A stretch of 64,000 bases of DNA from Acetobacterium malicum subsp. dehalogenans DSM 11527 (GCF_000472665.1 NZ_AXAC01000013.1:38561-102560), one strand, 5' to 3'. Positions 17,508 through 27,203 are shown, counted from the first letter of the stretch. Notes: generated by a model not told the origin, from the letters alone. Numbers and translations: made by a program.

Positions 17508-17659
17508 CGGTGTTATGGACTGAAATGCCTTATTGAATTGGCCCCGGTGCAATCTTAATTTAACTTAAACTTAACCTCTTTCAAAGTTTCGCTAAAGGTT
17601 CAGGGCCTAAGATAAAGACAAGAGATAAACATCTCCTCTTTTTCTTTTCATTCCTAATA

Positions 17660-17700
17660 TAAAAAAACAGCGCGGTCATCCGGACCGGCTGTTTTTTTTT
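17660..17700. terminator. Terminator of the rnf operon
   Basis: An imperfect GC-rich hairpin (AACAGC...GCTGTT with inner CGGTC/GACCG) flanked by A-runs and T-runs lies 30 bases after rnfB, so it works in the minus direction and probably in both. The rest of 17508-17729 shows no gene. Confidence 0.85.
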
Positions 17701-17729
17701 ATGCTTGCGTTAGGTTAAAGATTAAAATT

Positions 17730-18551
17730 TCACACTGTTCTTAAATCATAGATCGCTCCAGTCGGACACTTTTCCAGACAGGTTGGCTTCGCGCATTTTT
17801 CCATGCATATTTTCGGATCAACCACCGCCAGATTGTTTTCAATCGTGATGGCGTCAAACAAACAGCTTTTACTACACAATCCGCAACCCAGACAATCCAC
17901 CGAACACAGTTTACGGGCAACGACGCCCTTGTCCCGGGAATTACAGAGCACCGCCACCGGGGTACCAATGGGGGTCATATGAATAATCGCCTTGGGGCAA
18001 ACGGTGGCACACTTACCGCAACCGGTACATTTTTTTTCATCCACCAACGGCAGATGATCCTCGCCCATGACCATCGCCCCAAAGGGACAGCTATGGACAC
18101 AGGTTCCAAAACCAACGCAACCATATTCACAGCCCTTAGGCCCACCCTGAATCAGGCTGGCAGCAATACAATCTTCCACGCCAGCGTAATTATATTTCTT
18201 AATCGCATGGGTAATGGTATTTTTACACCGCACCTGGGCAATTCGTGGTTCAATTTCCGGCGCCGATTTTCCAGTTAACTCGGCCACCAGATCAGCCACC
18301 GGTTTTTTCCCGGGGATACATAAATTAGGGGCTACCTCCGGGTTTAAGACCACGGCCTCGGCATAGGCAAGACAACCGGCATAACCGCAGCTGCCACACT
18401 GCCCCTTAGGCAGAATATCATCGACAATGTGAATCAGCGGATTCACCTCAATTGAGAATTTTTTGTCGGCAAATGCCAGAATCAGACCAAATACCAACCC
18501 GATTACGGTCATCACAACGACAACCATTATTGCTGTTTCCATCTCTGTCAC
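17730..18551 (-). CDS. rnfB: Rnf complex subunit RnfB (iron-sulfur electron input subunit)
   Basis: 273 residues: one N-terminal membrane helix (about 5-27), the CGSCGYAGCLAYAEA four-Fe-S domain, then several ferredoxin-type clusters (CEYGCVGFGTCVHSCP, CTGCGKCATVCP, CLGCGLCSKSC, CMEKC...CLEKCP), so at least five potential clusters. RnfB is thought to accept electrons from reduced ferredoxin. Last gene of rnfCDGEAB, 4 bases after rnfA. Confidence 0.97.
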   Translation of the reverse strand: MTEMETAIMVVVVMTVIGLVFGLILAFADKKFSIEVNPLIHIVDDILPKGQCGSCGYAGCLAYAEAVVLNPEVAPNLCIPGKKPVADLVAELTGKSAPEIEPRIAQVRCKNTITHAIKKYNYAGVEDCIAASLIQGGPKGCEYGCVGFGTCVHSCPFGAMVMGEDHLPLVDEKKCTGCGKCATVCPKAIIHMTPIGTPVAVLCNSRDKGVVARKLCSVDCLGCGLCSKSCLFDAITIENNLAVVDPKICMEKCAKPTCLEKCPTGAIYDLRTV

Positions 18552-18555
18552 TCCT

Positions 18556-19134
18556 CTACAATGTTATCATGCCTGAAAAACCAGTGAAGGCCAGGGCCAG
18601 CATCCCTGCTAAGATAAAAGCGATGCCTAGTCCTTCCAACGGTTTGGGGACATCGGCCAGGCGCAGTTTTTCTCGCAGACTGGCCATTAAAATAATCGCC
18701 AGGGCAAAACCCAGACCGGAACCCACCGCATAAACCACACTTTTTAAGAACGAAAAGCTGGATTCCGCATTCAGCAACGGTACCGCCAGAACAACACAGT
18801 TGGTGGCAATCAGCAGCAGATAAATGCCCCACATGTTATAAAGGGCCGGGGCCTGTTTTTTGATAATCATTTCCAGCAACTGAACAAAGCTGGCAATTAA
18901 CAAGACAAACACTGCCGTTGTCATAAAGGTCAGATTCAACGGGACCAAGACAAAATTGTAAACCACCCAGGCCAGCATTGAACTCAGGGTCATCACCGAA
19001 GTAACCGCCATCCCCATGCCAATCGACGCATTCAGGTTTTTTGACACCCCAAAAAAGATGCATAGTCCCAGGAATTTTGTTAAGACGAAATTGTTAACAA
19101 TCACCGCACTGATAAATAAAGTAAAATATTCCAT
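18556..19134 (-). CDS. rnfA: Rnf complex subunit RnfA (membrane)
   Basis: 192 residues, six membrane helices. FVLTKFLGLCIFFGV near the N terminus and NCVVLAVPLL in the middle carry the conserved half-helix cysteines that bind an intramembrane Fe-S cluster together with RnfE (family knowledge). Its ATG overlaps the rnfE stop by one base. Confidence 0.97.
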   Translation of the reverse strand: MEYFTLFISAVIVNNFVLTKFLGLCIFFGVSKNLNASIGMGMAVTSVMTLSSMLAWVVYNFVLVPLNLTFMTTAVFVLLIASFVQLLEMIIKKQAPALYNMWGIYLLLIATNCVVLAVPLLNAESSFSFLKSVVYAVGSGLGFALAIILMASLREKLRLADVPKPLEGLGIAFILAGMLALAFTGFSGMITL

Positions 19135-19757
19135 TATGCATCACCCTTTTTTGCTTCCACTTTTTCCATATATTCGGTCAGCATTTTAAAGCCGCCAACC
19201 AGATAGCCGATTAAGATAAAACCGCCGGCTGGCAAGATCATAATTAACGCCGGATCATACCAGTCGCCAATAACCGGGATCCCGAAAATCGATCCGGCTC
19301 CCAGCAATTCCCGAATACAGCCAATCAGCAACAACGCCAGGGTAAAGCCGGTCCCCATTCCCAGGCCATCGAAAAATGAGGGTATCACGGAGTTCTTAGA
19401 CGCAAACACCTCGGCCCGAGCGAGAATAATGGCGAACACCACAATTAACGCCAGGTAGATTCCCAGTGCCTTGTAAAGCTCCGGCGCAAAAGCCTGGAGC
19501 AACAGCTGCACCAGGGTTACGATGGTGGCAATCGAGGTAATATAAACCGGCACCCGGACCTTGGGGTTGACCAGTTTCCGGGTCAGTGAGACCACCACAT
19601 TATTGGCGGTTATCACAAACATCACTGAAAGCCCCATTGTTAAGGCGGTAATCGCCGAGGCGGTAACTGCCAGCGCCGGACACAGACTGAGTGCCAGTAC
19701 AAAAATAGGGTTTTCCACAATCACGCCTTTTTTAAAGATATCCCATAAATTCTTCAT
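19134..19757 (-). CDS. rnfE: Rnf complex subunit RnfE (membrane)
   Basis: 207 residues, six helices, pseudo-symmetric partner of RnfA. NPIFVLALSLCPALAVT holds the conserved membrane cysteine, and IRELLGAGSIFG is typical of RnfE/NqrD. One base separates it from rnfG. Confidence 0.97.
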   Translation of the reverse strand: MKNLWDIFKKGVIVENPIFVLALSLCPALAVTASAITALTMGLSVMFVITANNVVVSLTRKLVNPKVRVPVYITSIATIVTLVQLLLQAFAPELYKALGIYLALIVVFAIILARAEVFASKNSVIPSFFDGLGMGTGFTLALLLIGCIRELLGAGSIFGIPVIGDWYDPALIMILPAGGFILIGYLVGGFKMLTEYMEKVEAKKGDA

Positions 19758-19758
19758 C

Positions 19759-20325
19759 TTAGTTCTGTGCCTCCAAATATTCCATAACCGCTGTTTCGGC
19801 TGCCTTCACCCCGGCCGTAACGGCTCGCGACGAAATGGTGGCCCCGGTGATGGCCTGGATATTCTCCGTATTGGCCGGATCTTTAGTCACGACCATGGCC
19901 TCCGCCGTTTTACCGTGGAATTGCTCTTTAAACTCATCTTTAGCCACGCTGTCGCCAAGCCCCGGGGTTTCATTGGCCGACAAGATTTGATAGTCAATTT
20001 CCTGACCCTCTGGCGATATCGCCACCAGCATTTTGATGGTGCCACCATAACCCTTGGTGTCCTCCGGGATGACATAGGCGATCACTGCACCGTTTTTGTT
20101 GGCAATAAACCAGTCAGTTTTTCCCTCTACCGGGATAAATTTGTCCGAATCAGCCACCAGCTCCTGCATCATTTCAGTTTTGGTATTTTCAGCATTCTGC
20201 CGGGTAATCGGAGCGGTGAAAAAATAGGTCACGGCAATAATCGACCCAGAGATAAAACAGGCGATGGCCAAATTGATGGCAATCTGAAAAATGGAATAGT
20301 GCTTAGTTCCGTGTTCTTCTGTCAT
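19759..20325 (-). CDS. rnfG: Rnf complex subunit RnfG (covalent FMN)
   Basis: 188 residues: one N-terminal helix (about 15-37) and an external FMN-binding domain. The flavinylation motif is ITGATISS with T163 the expected phosphoester-linked residue. Overlaps rnfD by 4 bases. Confidence 0.97.
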   Translation of the reverse strand: MTEEHGTKHYSIFQIAINLAIACFISGSIIAVTYFFTAPITRQNAENTKTEMMQELVADSDKFIPVEGKTDWFIANKNGAVIAYVIPEDTKGYGGTIKMLVAISPEGQEIDYQILSANETPGLGDSVAKDEFKEQFHGKTAEAMVVTKDPANTENIQAITGATISSRAVTAGVKAAETAVMEYLEAQN

Positions 20326-21320
20326 TTTGCTTCCCCCCTCAGACCAAATCGGACTGGCTGAACAAATCGGTCAATCAATGGTGTGATACTGTTCATCAAT
20401 AAAATCGAATAGCAAACCCCTTCCGGATAGCCGCCCTTTAAGCGAATCAGGACTGTGAGAATCCCCGCCCCTAAAGCAAAAATCACCTGACCTTTAATGG
20501 TAATCGGAATGGTGACCATATCGGTGGCCATAAAAAAGGCGCCAATGATCAGTCCCCCGGCCATCATATGAAAAAGCGGATCGCCGGTAAAGAGTCCGGC
20601 CGGACCAAAGACCCAGGTCAGGATCCCCACCGTGCCAACCATCACCACCGGCACCTGCCAGTTAATATATTTTTTATAGATTAAAAAACACCCGCCCAGC
20701 AGCAGCAATACCGTCGATGTTTCACCGATGCTCCCGTTTCTGGTGCCCAGGAATAAGGCCTGATACATGTCCGGGGCGGAACCAAAAGTTTCGATCAGTT
20801 TTTGATAACCCTGCTGTTTTAGAATATTAAGGGGCGTCGCTGTTGACACCACATCCACCCCAGTGGTCATTTTACTCCACGTTGTCATCGCCACCGGCCA
20901 GGATATCATTAAGGCCGCCCGCCCGATATGGGCCGGATTAAAAATATTAAAGCCTAAGCCGCCCATGGCGTGTTTAGCGATGACAATAGCAATAAATGAA
21001 CCCACGGCCGGCATATAAAAGGGAATTGTCGGCGGCAGACACATCGCCAGCAGCAGTCCGGTTAAACATGCGCTGCCGTCACGAATGGTAATGGCTTTTT
21101 TTCTGATTTTCTGGGTCAGGTATTCAAATAAAACCGCCGAGCCCATTCCAATTAACAGTACCATCAGAACCCGATAACCAAAATTAAAGGCGCCAAATAA
21201 GGCCGCCGGCGTCAGAGCGATGATCACCGTCCACATTATTTTGGAAATGGATTCGTTATCACGAATATGGGGTGACATCGAAACATTAAATATTTTGTCA
21301 TTCATTGTTGTATCAACCAT
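20322..21320 (-). CDS. rnfD: Rnf complex subunit RnfD (membrane, FMN)
   Basis: 332 residues with about nine or ten helices, NqrB/RnfD family. The covalent-FMN motif is present as VSTATPLN with T162 in the flavin position; the usual core is S/T-G-A-T, so here the second residue is Thr instead of Gly. FNIFNPAHIGRA is also conserved. RnfD takes part in ion translocation. Confidence 0.96.
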   Translation of the reverse strand: MVDTTMNDKIFNVSMSPHIRDNESISKIMWTVIIALTPAALFGAFNFGYRVLMVLLIGMGSAVLFEYLTQKIRKKAITIRDGSACLTGLLLAMCLPPTIPFYMPAVGSFIAIVIAKHAMGGLGFNIFNPAHIGRAALMISWPVAMTTWSKMTTGVDVVSTATPLNILKQQGYQKLIETFGSAPDMYQALFLGTRNGSIGETSTVLLLLGGCFLIYKKYINWQVPVVMVGTVGILTWVFGPAGLFTGDPLFHMMAGGLIIGAFFMATDMVTIPITIKGQVIFALGAGILTVLIRLKGGYPEGVCYSILLMNSITPLIDRFVQPVRFGLRGEAK

Positions 21321-21325
21321 GATGC

Positions 21326-22654
21326 TTAACCTCGATTCTCTTTCAATTTTGCAGCCGCATTCTGGGCTTTGCTAAATTTAACATATTGGACAATGTTGCG
21401 CTTGGCTGGACAGGCAAATACACAGCTGCCACATTCGGCGCAATCGAAAAGCCCGTAATCTTCCCGGGCCTCTTCATAAAGCCCCCGCTCGCTTAAAATG
21501 CTGAGCATACTCGGGTTTAAACCCATCGGACAAGCGTTGACACATCGCCCACAACGAATACATGAGGCTTCCTTACCCGTATTGGCTTCCCCTTTTGCAA
21601 TCGCCAGAATGCCGGATACGCCCTTAATAATGGGAATATCAATATTCGGTTCGGCCATCCCCATCATCGGTCCGCCCATGATTATTTTTTCCGGGCGGGT
21701 TAAAAATCCGTCACAAAAATCAATGGCTTCGCGAAAAGAAGTACCGATACGCACCCTGATGTTTTTCGGCGCTTTGATACTGCCACCACTAACCGTCGTT
21801 ACCCGCTGGATCAACGGAATGCCCCGGGTTACGGCATCACAGATGGCCGCCACGGTACCGACATTCTGAACCACCACGCCCACATCCATGGGCAGTCCGC
21901 CGGAAGGAATAATTCTTCCCGAAACAGCATTAATCAGCATTTTTTCAGCCCCCTGGGGATATTTTGTCGGCAGTGCCACCACATCTACCGGCAAACCCGC
22001 AAAGGCGGTGGTCATTTCTTCGATCGCATCTTTTTTATTATCTTCAATTCCTATCAGACATTTTTCGACCCCCAAAACTTTCATGGCAATTCTTACCCCG
22101 GCGACAATCCGGGGACCTTCTTCCAGCATCATCCGATGATCGGCCGTTAAATAGGGTTCGCATTCGGCGGCATTCAGCACCAGGAGATCGACATGCTTGT
22201 CTTTTTGAACGGTTGATTTAACATGGGTTGGAAACGTGGCGCCCCCCATCCCGACGATTCCAGCATCACTGATTATTTTCAGTAATTGTGCGGCTTCCAG
22301 CTCTTCCCAATTACGCGTCAACGGGAGCCCTTCCAGCCATTCGTCTTTGCCATCACTGCTGATGACAACGGCCTCGCATTTGCCAAAGATGGGATGGGGA
22401 TGACTACCCACATCGATAACCTGTCCGGATATGGATGCATGAACATTGCTCGAGACAAAGCCATCCGCTTCACCAATTACCTGACCTTTTTTGACCAGAT
22501 CACCCTTTTTGACGATCGGGATACTGGCGGCGCCAATATGCTGTCTCATCGGAATCACCGCAACCTCGGGTAACGGCGCTGTTTCGATTGGTTTTCCCGC
22601 AGTATAGAATTTACTGTCTTTGGGATGAACCCCACCACGAAATGATTTAATCAT
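21326..22654 (-). CDS. rnfC: Rnf complex subunit RnfC (NADH/FMN/Fe-S)
   Basis: 442 residues. GMGGATFPTHVK and LLVLNAAECEPYLTADHRMM mark the FMN/NADH-binding domain; two ferredoxin motifs follow (CIRCGRCVNACPMG and CAECGSCVFACPAK). RnfC passes electrons to NAD+. It lies 66 bases after the rseC-like gene and 5 before rnfD. Confidence 0.97.
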   Translation of the reverse strand: MIKSFRGGVHPKDSKFYTAGKPIETAPLPEVAVIPMRQHIGAASIPIVKKGDLVKKGQVIGEADGFVSSNVHASISGQVIDVGSHPHPIFGKCEAVVISSDGKDEWLEGLPLTRNWEELEAAQLLKIISDAGIVGMGGATFPTHVKSTVQKDKHVDLLVLNAAECEPYLTADHRMMLEEGPRIVAGVRIAMKVLGVEKCLIGIEDNKKDAIEEMTTAFAGLPVDVVALPTKYPQGAEKMLINAVSGRIIPSGGLPMDVGVVVQNVGTVAAICDAVTRGIPLIQRVTTVSGGSIKAPKNIRVRIGTSFREAIDFCDGFLTRPEKIIMGGPMMGMAEPNIDIPIIKGVSGILAIAKGEANTGKEASCIRCGRCVNACPMGLNPSMLSILSERGLYEEAREDYGLFDCAECGSCVFACPAKRNIVQYVKFSKAQNAAAKLKENRG

Positions 22655-22720
22655 TTGTATACCTCTTTTTTCCTTTGTTAATTTAATTAAGTTATTGTTG
22701 ATTTGTTAGGCCCGGCCTAA

Positions 22721-23137
22721 CTAATTCAGGATTTTGGTGATCACCGGTAGTAGCTGATCATTTTTCTTCACCGCCCGATCATAGCGTTTCATATAGACTA
22801 CTGCGATGGCAAAGAACAATATTCCACCACCGATCTGACCGGCCAGAACATGTTGTCCCAGATTATTCCCCAGGATGCCACCGCTGATGGCTCCCACCAT
22901 TAACGCCAGCAGTGGCAGGATGTAAACCACAAAAGCTGCCATCAACATGTTCGCTTCCTGGATTTCGAAAGCTACCCGTTGACCAACTTTGGCACGAATC
23001 GGGTTTTGAACCGCAACAACCATGGCGTTATCGCCTGGGCAAACCCCACAATTTTCGCAATCACCATGACGGCTGGCCTTGACTTTTGCCTTATTTTCGC
23101 TGGTTTCGATGACAATTCCGGTCTCTTCTCTGCGCAT
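22721..23137 (-). CDS. RseC/MucC-family membrane protein heading the rnf operon
   Basis: 138 residues: a small N-terminal domain with a CENCGVCPG cysteine cluster (about 27-35), two membrane helices (about 64-84 and 98-112), and a short basic tail. This is the SoxR-reducing/RseC family, often linked to Rnf/Rsx genes, which may deliver or sense redox at the membrane. GGGAG lies upstream of ATG 23137. Position just before rnfC suggests a role in assembly or control of Rnf. Confidence 0.88.
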   Translation of the reverse strand: MRREETGIVIETSENKAKVKASRHGDCENCGVCPGDNAMVVAVQNPIRAKVGQRVAFEIQEANMLMAAFVVYILPLLALMVGAISGGILGNNLGQHVLAGQIGGGILFFAIAVVYMKRYDRAVKKNDQLLPVITKILN

Positions 23138-23875
23138 TTCGTTTCACTCCCACATTCTACTCGATTTATTATGTATGTCCGCCAGTTCATTGCATTTACT
23201 TCTCTCAATCAGCAATTAAATTTAACTTTATATTGTTGTTCCGGTCAGGGCATCGGCCTTTTTTGTCAACTTTCTTCTTATTAGATAAGGCGTTCTTATT
23301 TTGTCTTTTTGGGGGCCTCAAATCGAACTTAATTATACATTCAAAAAATTGAATTACAAGAGGAAATATGGAATTTATCCGAGGTTGTGTTTCACCCTTT
23401 CACACCGCTATACCAGAGTAATAATTCACCCTTTCTTGACGACTTTACGAAAATTCATTAAAACGTTTACTTAAAGTTAAAAGCCGAACCAGATTTTCTT
23501 AGCTCAGGTTTTTTGGCTTATTTCTGAGATAGTATAAATATTAACAATCGATAATCTCAACCGCTCTTTAGCATTGCAACTTAGCGAATTTTTACCCTCA
23601 AAGTTTAACCAGGTTAACTGAATAGAAAAATTTCACGTAGCTTTCCAGCCTTTTAATCAAACTTCGCTACTTATTTAACAATGTTTAGTATAAAATTCAA
23701 TAATTAGACCCTTTTTTTACCAAAGCTCTCTTTCATTCTTAAGCTTCCATTGTCATAATATAATTACTGTGATCTGATCACGGACTTAAAAATGAGCTTT
23801 TGTTACAATAAAAAAAACCTTAATTGATTTATTTTATTAAGGTTGCTCTGATCCTGATCCTAAAAAGGAGGCTGT
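23138..23875. other. Long AT-rich non-coding gap between rnf operon and ccdA
   Basis: 738 bases with no convincing ORF. A candidate minus promoter for rnf is TTGTAA (23359-23354), 16-base spacer, TATAAT (23337-23332), giving a leader of about 190 bases. Also seen: a near-palindrome AGTTTAACC/AGGTTAACT at 23600-23617, a palindrome GTGATC-T-GATCAC at about 23769-23781 (CRP-site-like), and a hairpin AACCTTAAT/ATTAAGGTT at 23816-23844 whose T-tract is on the minus side. Confidence 0.45.
23332..23359 (-). promoter_or_regulatory. Candidate promoter for rseC-rnf operon
   Basis: TTGTAA, 16-base spacer, perfect TATAAT on the minus strand. The -35 matches consensus at four of six positions. No better candidate lies between it and the rseC-like gene. 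Confidence 0.5.
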
Positions 23876-24547
23876 ATGGATTATTTTATCGCATTTCTGG
23901 AAGGCATTATCACCTTTATCTCACCCTGTCTCTTACCGATGCTGCCCATTTATATCTCCTATTTTGCCGGTCAAACCCCGGGTGACAATAATCGTACCGT
24001 TATCATTAATGCCCTGGGCTTTGTTCTCGGCTTTACAGTGATCTTTGTTTTGCTTGGCGCCTTTGCCGGCAGTATCGGCAGCATCTTGATGGCGTACAGT
24101 ACCATTGTCAATGTGATCGGCGGCATTATTATCATCATTTTTGGCTTGAATTTTATGGATGTGCTGAATATCCCTTTTCTTAATACCAACCGTCAGATGA
24201 ACCTCGATCATTCGCATTCCGGTTTCTTTTCGGCATTGCTTTTTGGCATCGTCTTTTCCATCGGCTGGACACCCTGTGTTGGCGCTTTTCTGGGCTCGGC
24301 CCTGATGATGGCGGCCTCCAGCGGTGATACGCTCAAGGGTATTTTGATGCTGTTATCATTTTCCCTTGGCCTGGGCATTCCCTTTGTGGTTTCGGCCATT
24401 TTAATTGATCGGATGAAATCCACCTTTGATTTTATCAAGCGGAATTATCTGATCATCAATCGGATCTCCGGGGGGCTGCTGGTTGTCATCGGTCTGCTGA
24501 TGGCCACCGGACTGTTGGGCTATTTTCTATCACTTTTAACTTTTTAA
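23876..24547 (+). CDS. ccdA: Cytochrome c biogenesis / thiol-disulfide membrane protein CcdA
   Basis: 223 residues, six helices, DsbD-beta/CcdA family. The two redox cysteines lie in FISPCLLPMLP (helix 1) and GWTPCVGAFLG (helix 4). CcdA carries electrons from cytoplasmic thioredoxin to an extracytoplasmic thiol protein. It is followed after 10 bases by a TlpA-like protein, its likely partner. AAGGAGG precedes ATG 23876. Confidence 0.93.
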   Translation: MDYFIAFLEGIITFISPCLLPMLPIYISYFAGQTPGDNNRTVIINALGFVLGFTVIFVLLGAFAGSIGSILMAYSTIVNVIGGIIIIIFGLNFMDVLNIPFLNTNRQMNLDHSHSGFFSALLFGIVFSIGWTPCVGAFLGSALMMAASSGDTLKGILMLLSFSLGLGIPFVVSAILIDRMKSTFDFIKRNYLIINRISGGLLVVIGLLMATGLLGYFLSLLTF

Positions 24548-24557
24548 GGAGTATCTC

Positions 24558-25130
24558 ATGACTAAACAATTTAAAACTATTCTCGCTATCGTCGTCTTTG
24601 TGGCCTTTCTGGCCATCATTTATTGGGGCTACAGTACCTTGTCGCAAAGCTTTAATCCGCAAGCTCCGGCCACAAATAGTAGCGACTCAGCGTCTACTGA
24701 AGAACTCCAGACGGCTCCCGATTTCACCGTCTTTGATCAAGATGGTAAGCCGGTCAAGCTGTCTGATTTTGCCGGGAAACCGGTGGTCCTGAACTTCTGG
24801 GCCTCCTGGTGTCCCCCCTGTAAAAGCGAAATGCCCCATTTCAACACCGTCTATCAGGATCAAAAAGATGAGGTTGTCTTTCTGATGATTGATCAGACTG
24901 ATGGGCAACGGGAAACAAAAGAAAAGGGCCTGCAATACGTCACCGCTCAGGGCTTCGACTTCCCCGTTTATTTTGATACCGAACTGGAAGCCAGCACCGC
25001 CTATGGCATTTCATCGATTCCCACCACCTTGTTTATTAACCCCGCGGGTAAAATTGTCAACGGCTATCGTGGCGCTATTGATGAAGCCACCCTGCGGTCC
25101 GGCATCGCAGCAATCAAAAAAAACGATTGA
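24558..25130 (+). CDS. Membrane-anchored TlpA/ResA-like thioredoxin
   Basis: 190 residues: an uncleaved N-terminal helix (about 7-25), a Ser/Thr/Ala linker, and an AhpC/TSA-Redoxin domain with active site WASWCPPCK (C85, C88) and the cis-proline SIPTTLFI. It should reduce exported thiols using electrons from CcdA. In acetogens without haem maturation genes nearby, the target is unknown. AAGGAG precedes the ATG. Confidence 0.92.
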   Translation: MTKQFKTILAIVVFVAFLAIIYWGYSTLSQSFNPQAPATNSSDSASTEELQTAPDFTVFDQDGKPVKLSDFAGKPVVLNFWASWCPPCKSEMPHFNTVYQDQKDEVVFLMIDQTDGQRETKEKGLQYVTAQGFDFPVYFDTELEASTAYGISSIPTTLFINPAGKIVNGYRGAIDEATLRSGIAAIKKND

Positions 25131-25152
25131 TAATCACATCAATCGTTTTTTT
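25116..25152. terminator. Terminator between tlpA-like gene and acetyltransferase
   Basis: ACGATTGAT and its complement around a six-base loop, with A-run and T-run flanks; shared by two convergent genes and containing the stop codon of the thioredoxin gene. Confidence 0.9.
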
Positions 25153-25156
25153 GTGC

Positions 25157-26374
25157 TTAAATATAATCCGAGAAATAAATTTTCTCATTGGCGATGACAC
25201 TCTCCAGAATGGCAACCGTTTTTTTGCTGGCCTCCAGCCGTTCGATTTGCTGGAGGTAGGTGGGCCGCTTATAACCAAGTAGCATACAGGTTAAAATCCC
25301 GATTTCCAGTTTGACCCGGTTTTCTGAAGGTTCATCAACTAAAACTGGGGCCTGACCGGGACTGAACTTGACCGTGAAACTGCGATTATTCCACTCCAGC
25401 ACGGTGTCAACAATGTCAAAGGTCACCGACTCATTGATTTCGGTGTTGGAAAAGTGATACTGTTTGAAGAACCCTTCAAAATCGACAATCCGCGCCATAA
25501 TATAGGGACGGATGGTTTCTTTCATATCGCTGTCGCCGAACAGAAACGATACCGTATGGTTATTGTAATTATTGCCAACCACCTCATTGATCATCGACTC
25601 ATGGGCCGCGATATAACCCCATAACCCTTTTCGGGCTTCCTGATTCAGATAGACCATTTCTTTGACATGAAAGACATCATTTTCGATCAGATAAACCAGA
25701 TAGCCCCGGGGCTGATCATCTTCGCCATAATAAATGGCGGTCGTGACATCCTCGACATCCCAGCGCCAATATTCCTCCCAGACCAGCTCATTGCGAACCA
25801 GACAACCGTGGGTTTGTCTGGCAAAAGTGTCGTGAAGGGCGATGAGATCAGGACTGTTTTCCTTGACCCGTTTCACCCGTCCCGGCACGTCAATGTCCCG
25901 GGGCAGCTGATTGTCCCGGATATGGAAGGTCATCTTATCTGAGACGACCTCCCAGCCCTTGTGACGATAGAGTGGGTGTGAATAGGGGAATAAAAATGAA
26001 ATGCACTGGTTTCGTCCGTACATCGTTTCCAGGCTTTTTTTCATCAGCCCGGACATCAAACCCAGGCCCATATATTCCGGATAGGTAGCCACCCCGGTAA
26101 TATAACCCATCTCATAGATACTGCCACTGATATTGACCTGCAGCGGGTAAACAGCGATCTGGGCCGCCAGCCGCTCATCCTCAAACCAGCCGATGACCTC
26201 AGCTTTTTCCAGAATCGGAAATTTTGACCGCTTAATCTCATCGTGTTTCCATCCCACTTTTAACAGTTGTTCATCAGTCACCTGAAAGGCATACCTCAAA
26301 ATATCATTAAACTGGGTTAAGTCCTTGGCTTCCAGCCGCCTTAGTTCCAGATCTTTTCTTATCTCTTTATTCAT
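25157..26374 (-). CDS. Eis-like GNAT N-acetyltransferase with SCP2-type C-terminal domain
   Basis: 405 residues. Residues 8-145 form a GNAT fold with the acetyl-CoA-binding segment VATYPEYMGLGLMSGLMK; a second degenerate GNAT part follows and residues about 295-400 form a sterol-carrier-like domain, the usual Eis architecture. Known Eis enzymes acetylate amines on drugs or proteins; the substrate here is unknown. Divergent from the Crp/Fnr regulator 111 bases away, which may control it. Confidence 0.85.
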   Translation of the reverse strand: MNKEIRKDLELRRLEAKDLTQFNDILRYAFQVTDEQLLKVGWKHDEIKRSKFPILEKAEVIGWFEDERLAAQIAVYPLQVNISGSIYEMGYITGVATYPEYMGLGLMSGLMKKSLETMYGRNQCISFLFPYSHPLYRHKGWEVVSDKMTFHIRDNQLPRDIDVPGRVKRVKENSPDLIALHDTFARQTHGCLVRNELVWEEYWRWDVEDVTTAIYYGEDDQPRGYLVYLIENDVFHVKEMVYLNQEARKGLWGYIAAHESMINEVVGNNYNNHTVSFLFGDSDMKETIRPYIMARIVDFEGFFKQYHFSNTEINESVTFDIVDTVLEWNNRSFTVKFSPGQAPVLVDEPSENRVKLEIGILTCMLLGYKRPTYLQQIERLEASKKTVAILESVIANEKIYFSDYI

Positions 26375-26485
26375 AGAACGCTCCTTGCCTTGATACTTTA
26401 TAGTACCACTTTATACCCTAATTTTTAAAGTAGAATCAAAATAATTATGCTATACTATTACCCAAACTATAGACGAGGTATTAAA

Positions 26486-27160
26486 ATGTTAAAAGAAGCC
26501 GATCTTACCTTTATCGAAACAGTCCTGACCTTTTGGGATCACTTAAATCCCCATCAGAAAACCATGCTTTTAGAAAACGCCATGCCGGTAAAATATAAAC
26601 GCGGTGAAAACATTCATCGCGGTGAAAACGACTGTGTCGGCGTGTTGCTGATTAAAAGCGGCGAATTGCGCACCTATATTTTATCCGAAGACGGCCGGGA
26701 TATCACCCTTTATCGACTGGGAACCGATGAAATCTGCATCTTATCCGCTTCCTGTATCCTGGAAAATATTACCTTTGATGTTCATATTGATGCCGAAAAA
26801 GATTGTGAGGTGCTCCTGATCAAGTCCTCTGTCTTCCAGCAAATCTGCACCGAAAACATCTATGCCGAAAATTTTTCTTATAAATCAATGATCGATCGTT
26901 TTTCGGACGTGATGTGGGCGATGCAGCAGATTCTCTTTATGAGTTTCGATAAACGGCTGACAATCTTCCTGCTGGACGAGGTTGCCCATACCGGTTCCAA
27001 CACCATTGTGATGACCCATGAACAAATTGCCAAATACGTCGGTTCCGCCCGGGAAGTAGTATCCCGGATGCTGAAATACTTCGAAAACGAAGGCTATGTC
27101 AACCTGTCCCGGGGGAAAATTGAAGTGATCGACAAGGTGCAATTGAAAGAAATAATATAA
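26486..27160 (+). CDS. Crp/Fnr-family transcriptional regulator
   Basis: 224 residues from ATG 26486 (GAGG eight bases upstream; an earlier start overlaps the likely promoter). A cyclic-nucleotide-type beta barrel (about 20-140) is followed by a winged helix with QIAKYVGSAREVVSRMLKYFENEG as the recognition helix. No clustered FNR cysteines at the N terminus, so iron-sulfur oxygen sensing is not indicated. Confidence 0.9.
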   Translation: MLKEADLTFIETVLTFWDHLNPHQKTMLLENAMPVKYKRGENIHRGENDCVGVLLIKSGELRTYILSEDGRDITLYRLGTDEICILSASCILENITFDVHIDAEKDCEVLLIKSSVFQQICTENIYAENFSYKSMIDRFSDVMWAMQQILFMSFDKRLTIFLLDEVAHTGSNTIVMTHEQIAKYVGSAREVVSRMLKYFENEGYVNLSRGKIEVIDKVQLKEII

Positions 27161-27203
27161 GGGCCCAACTGGTTAACACGATGCGCCGACCAAAAAATTT
27201 AAA

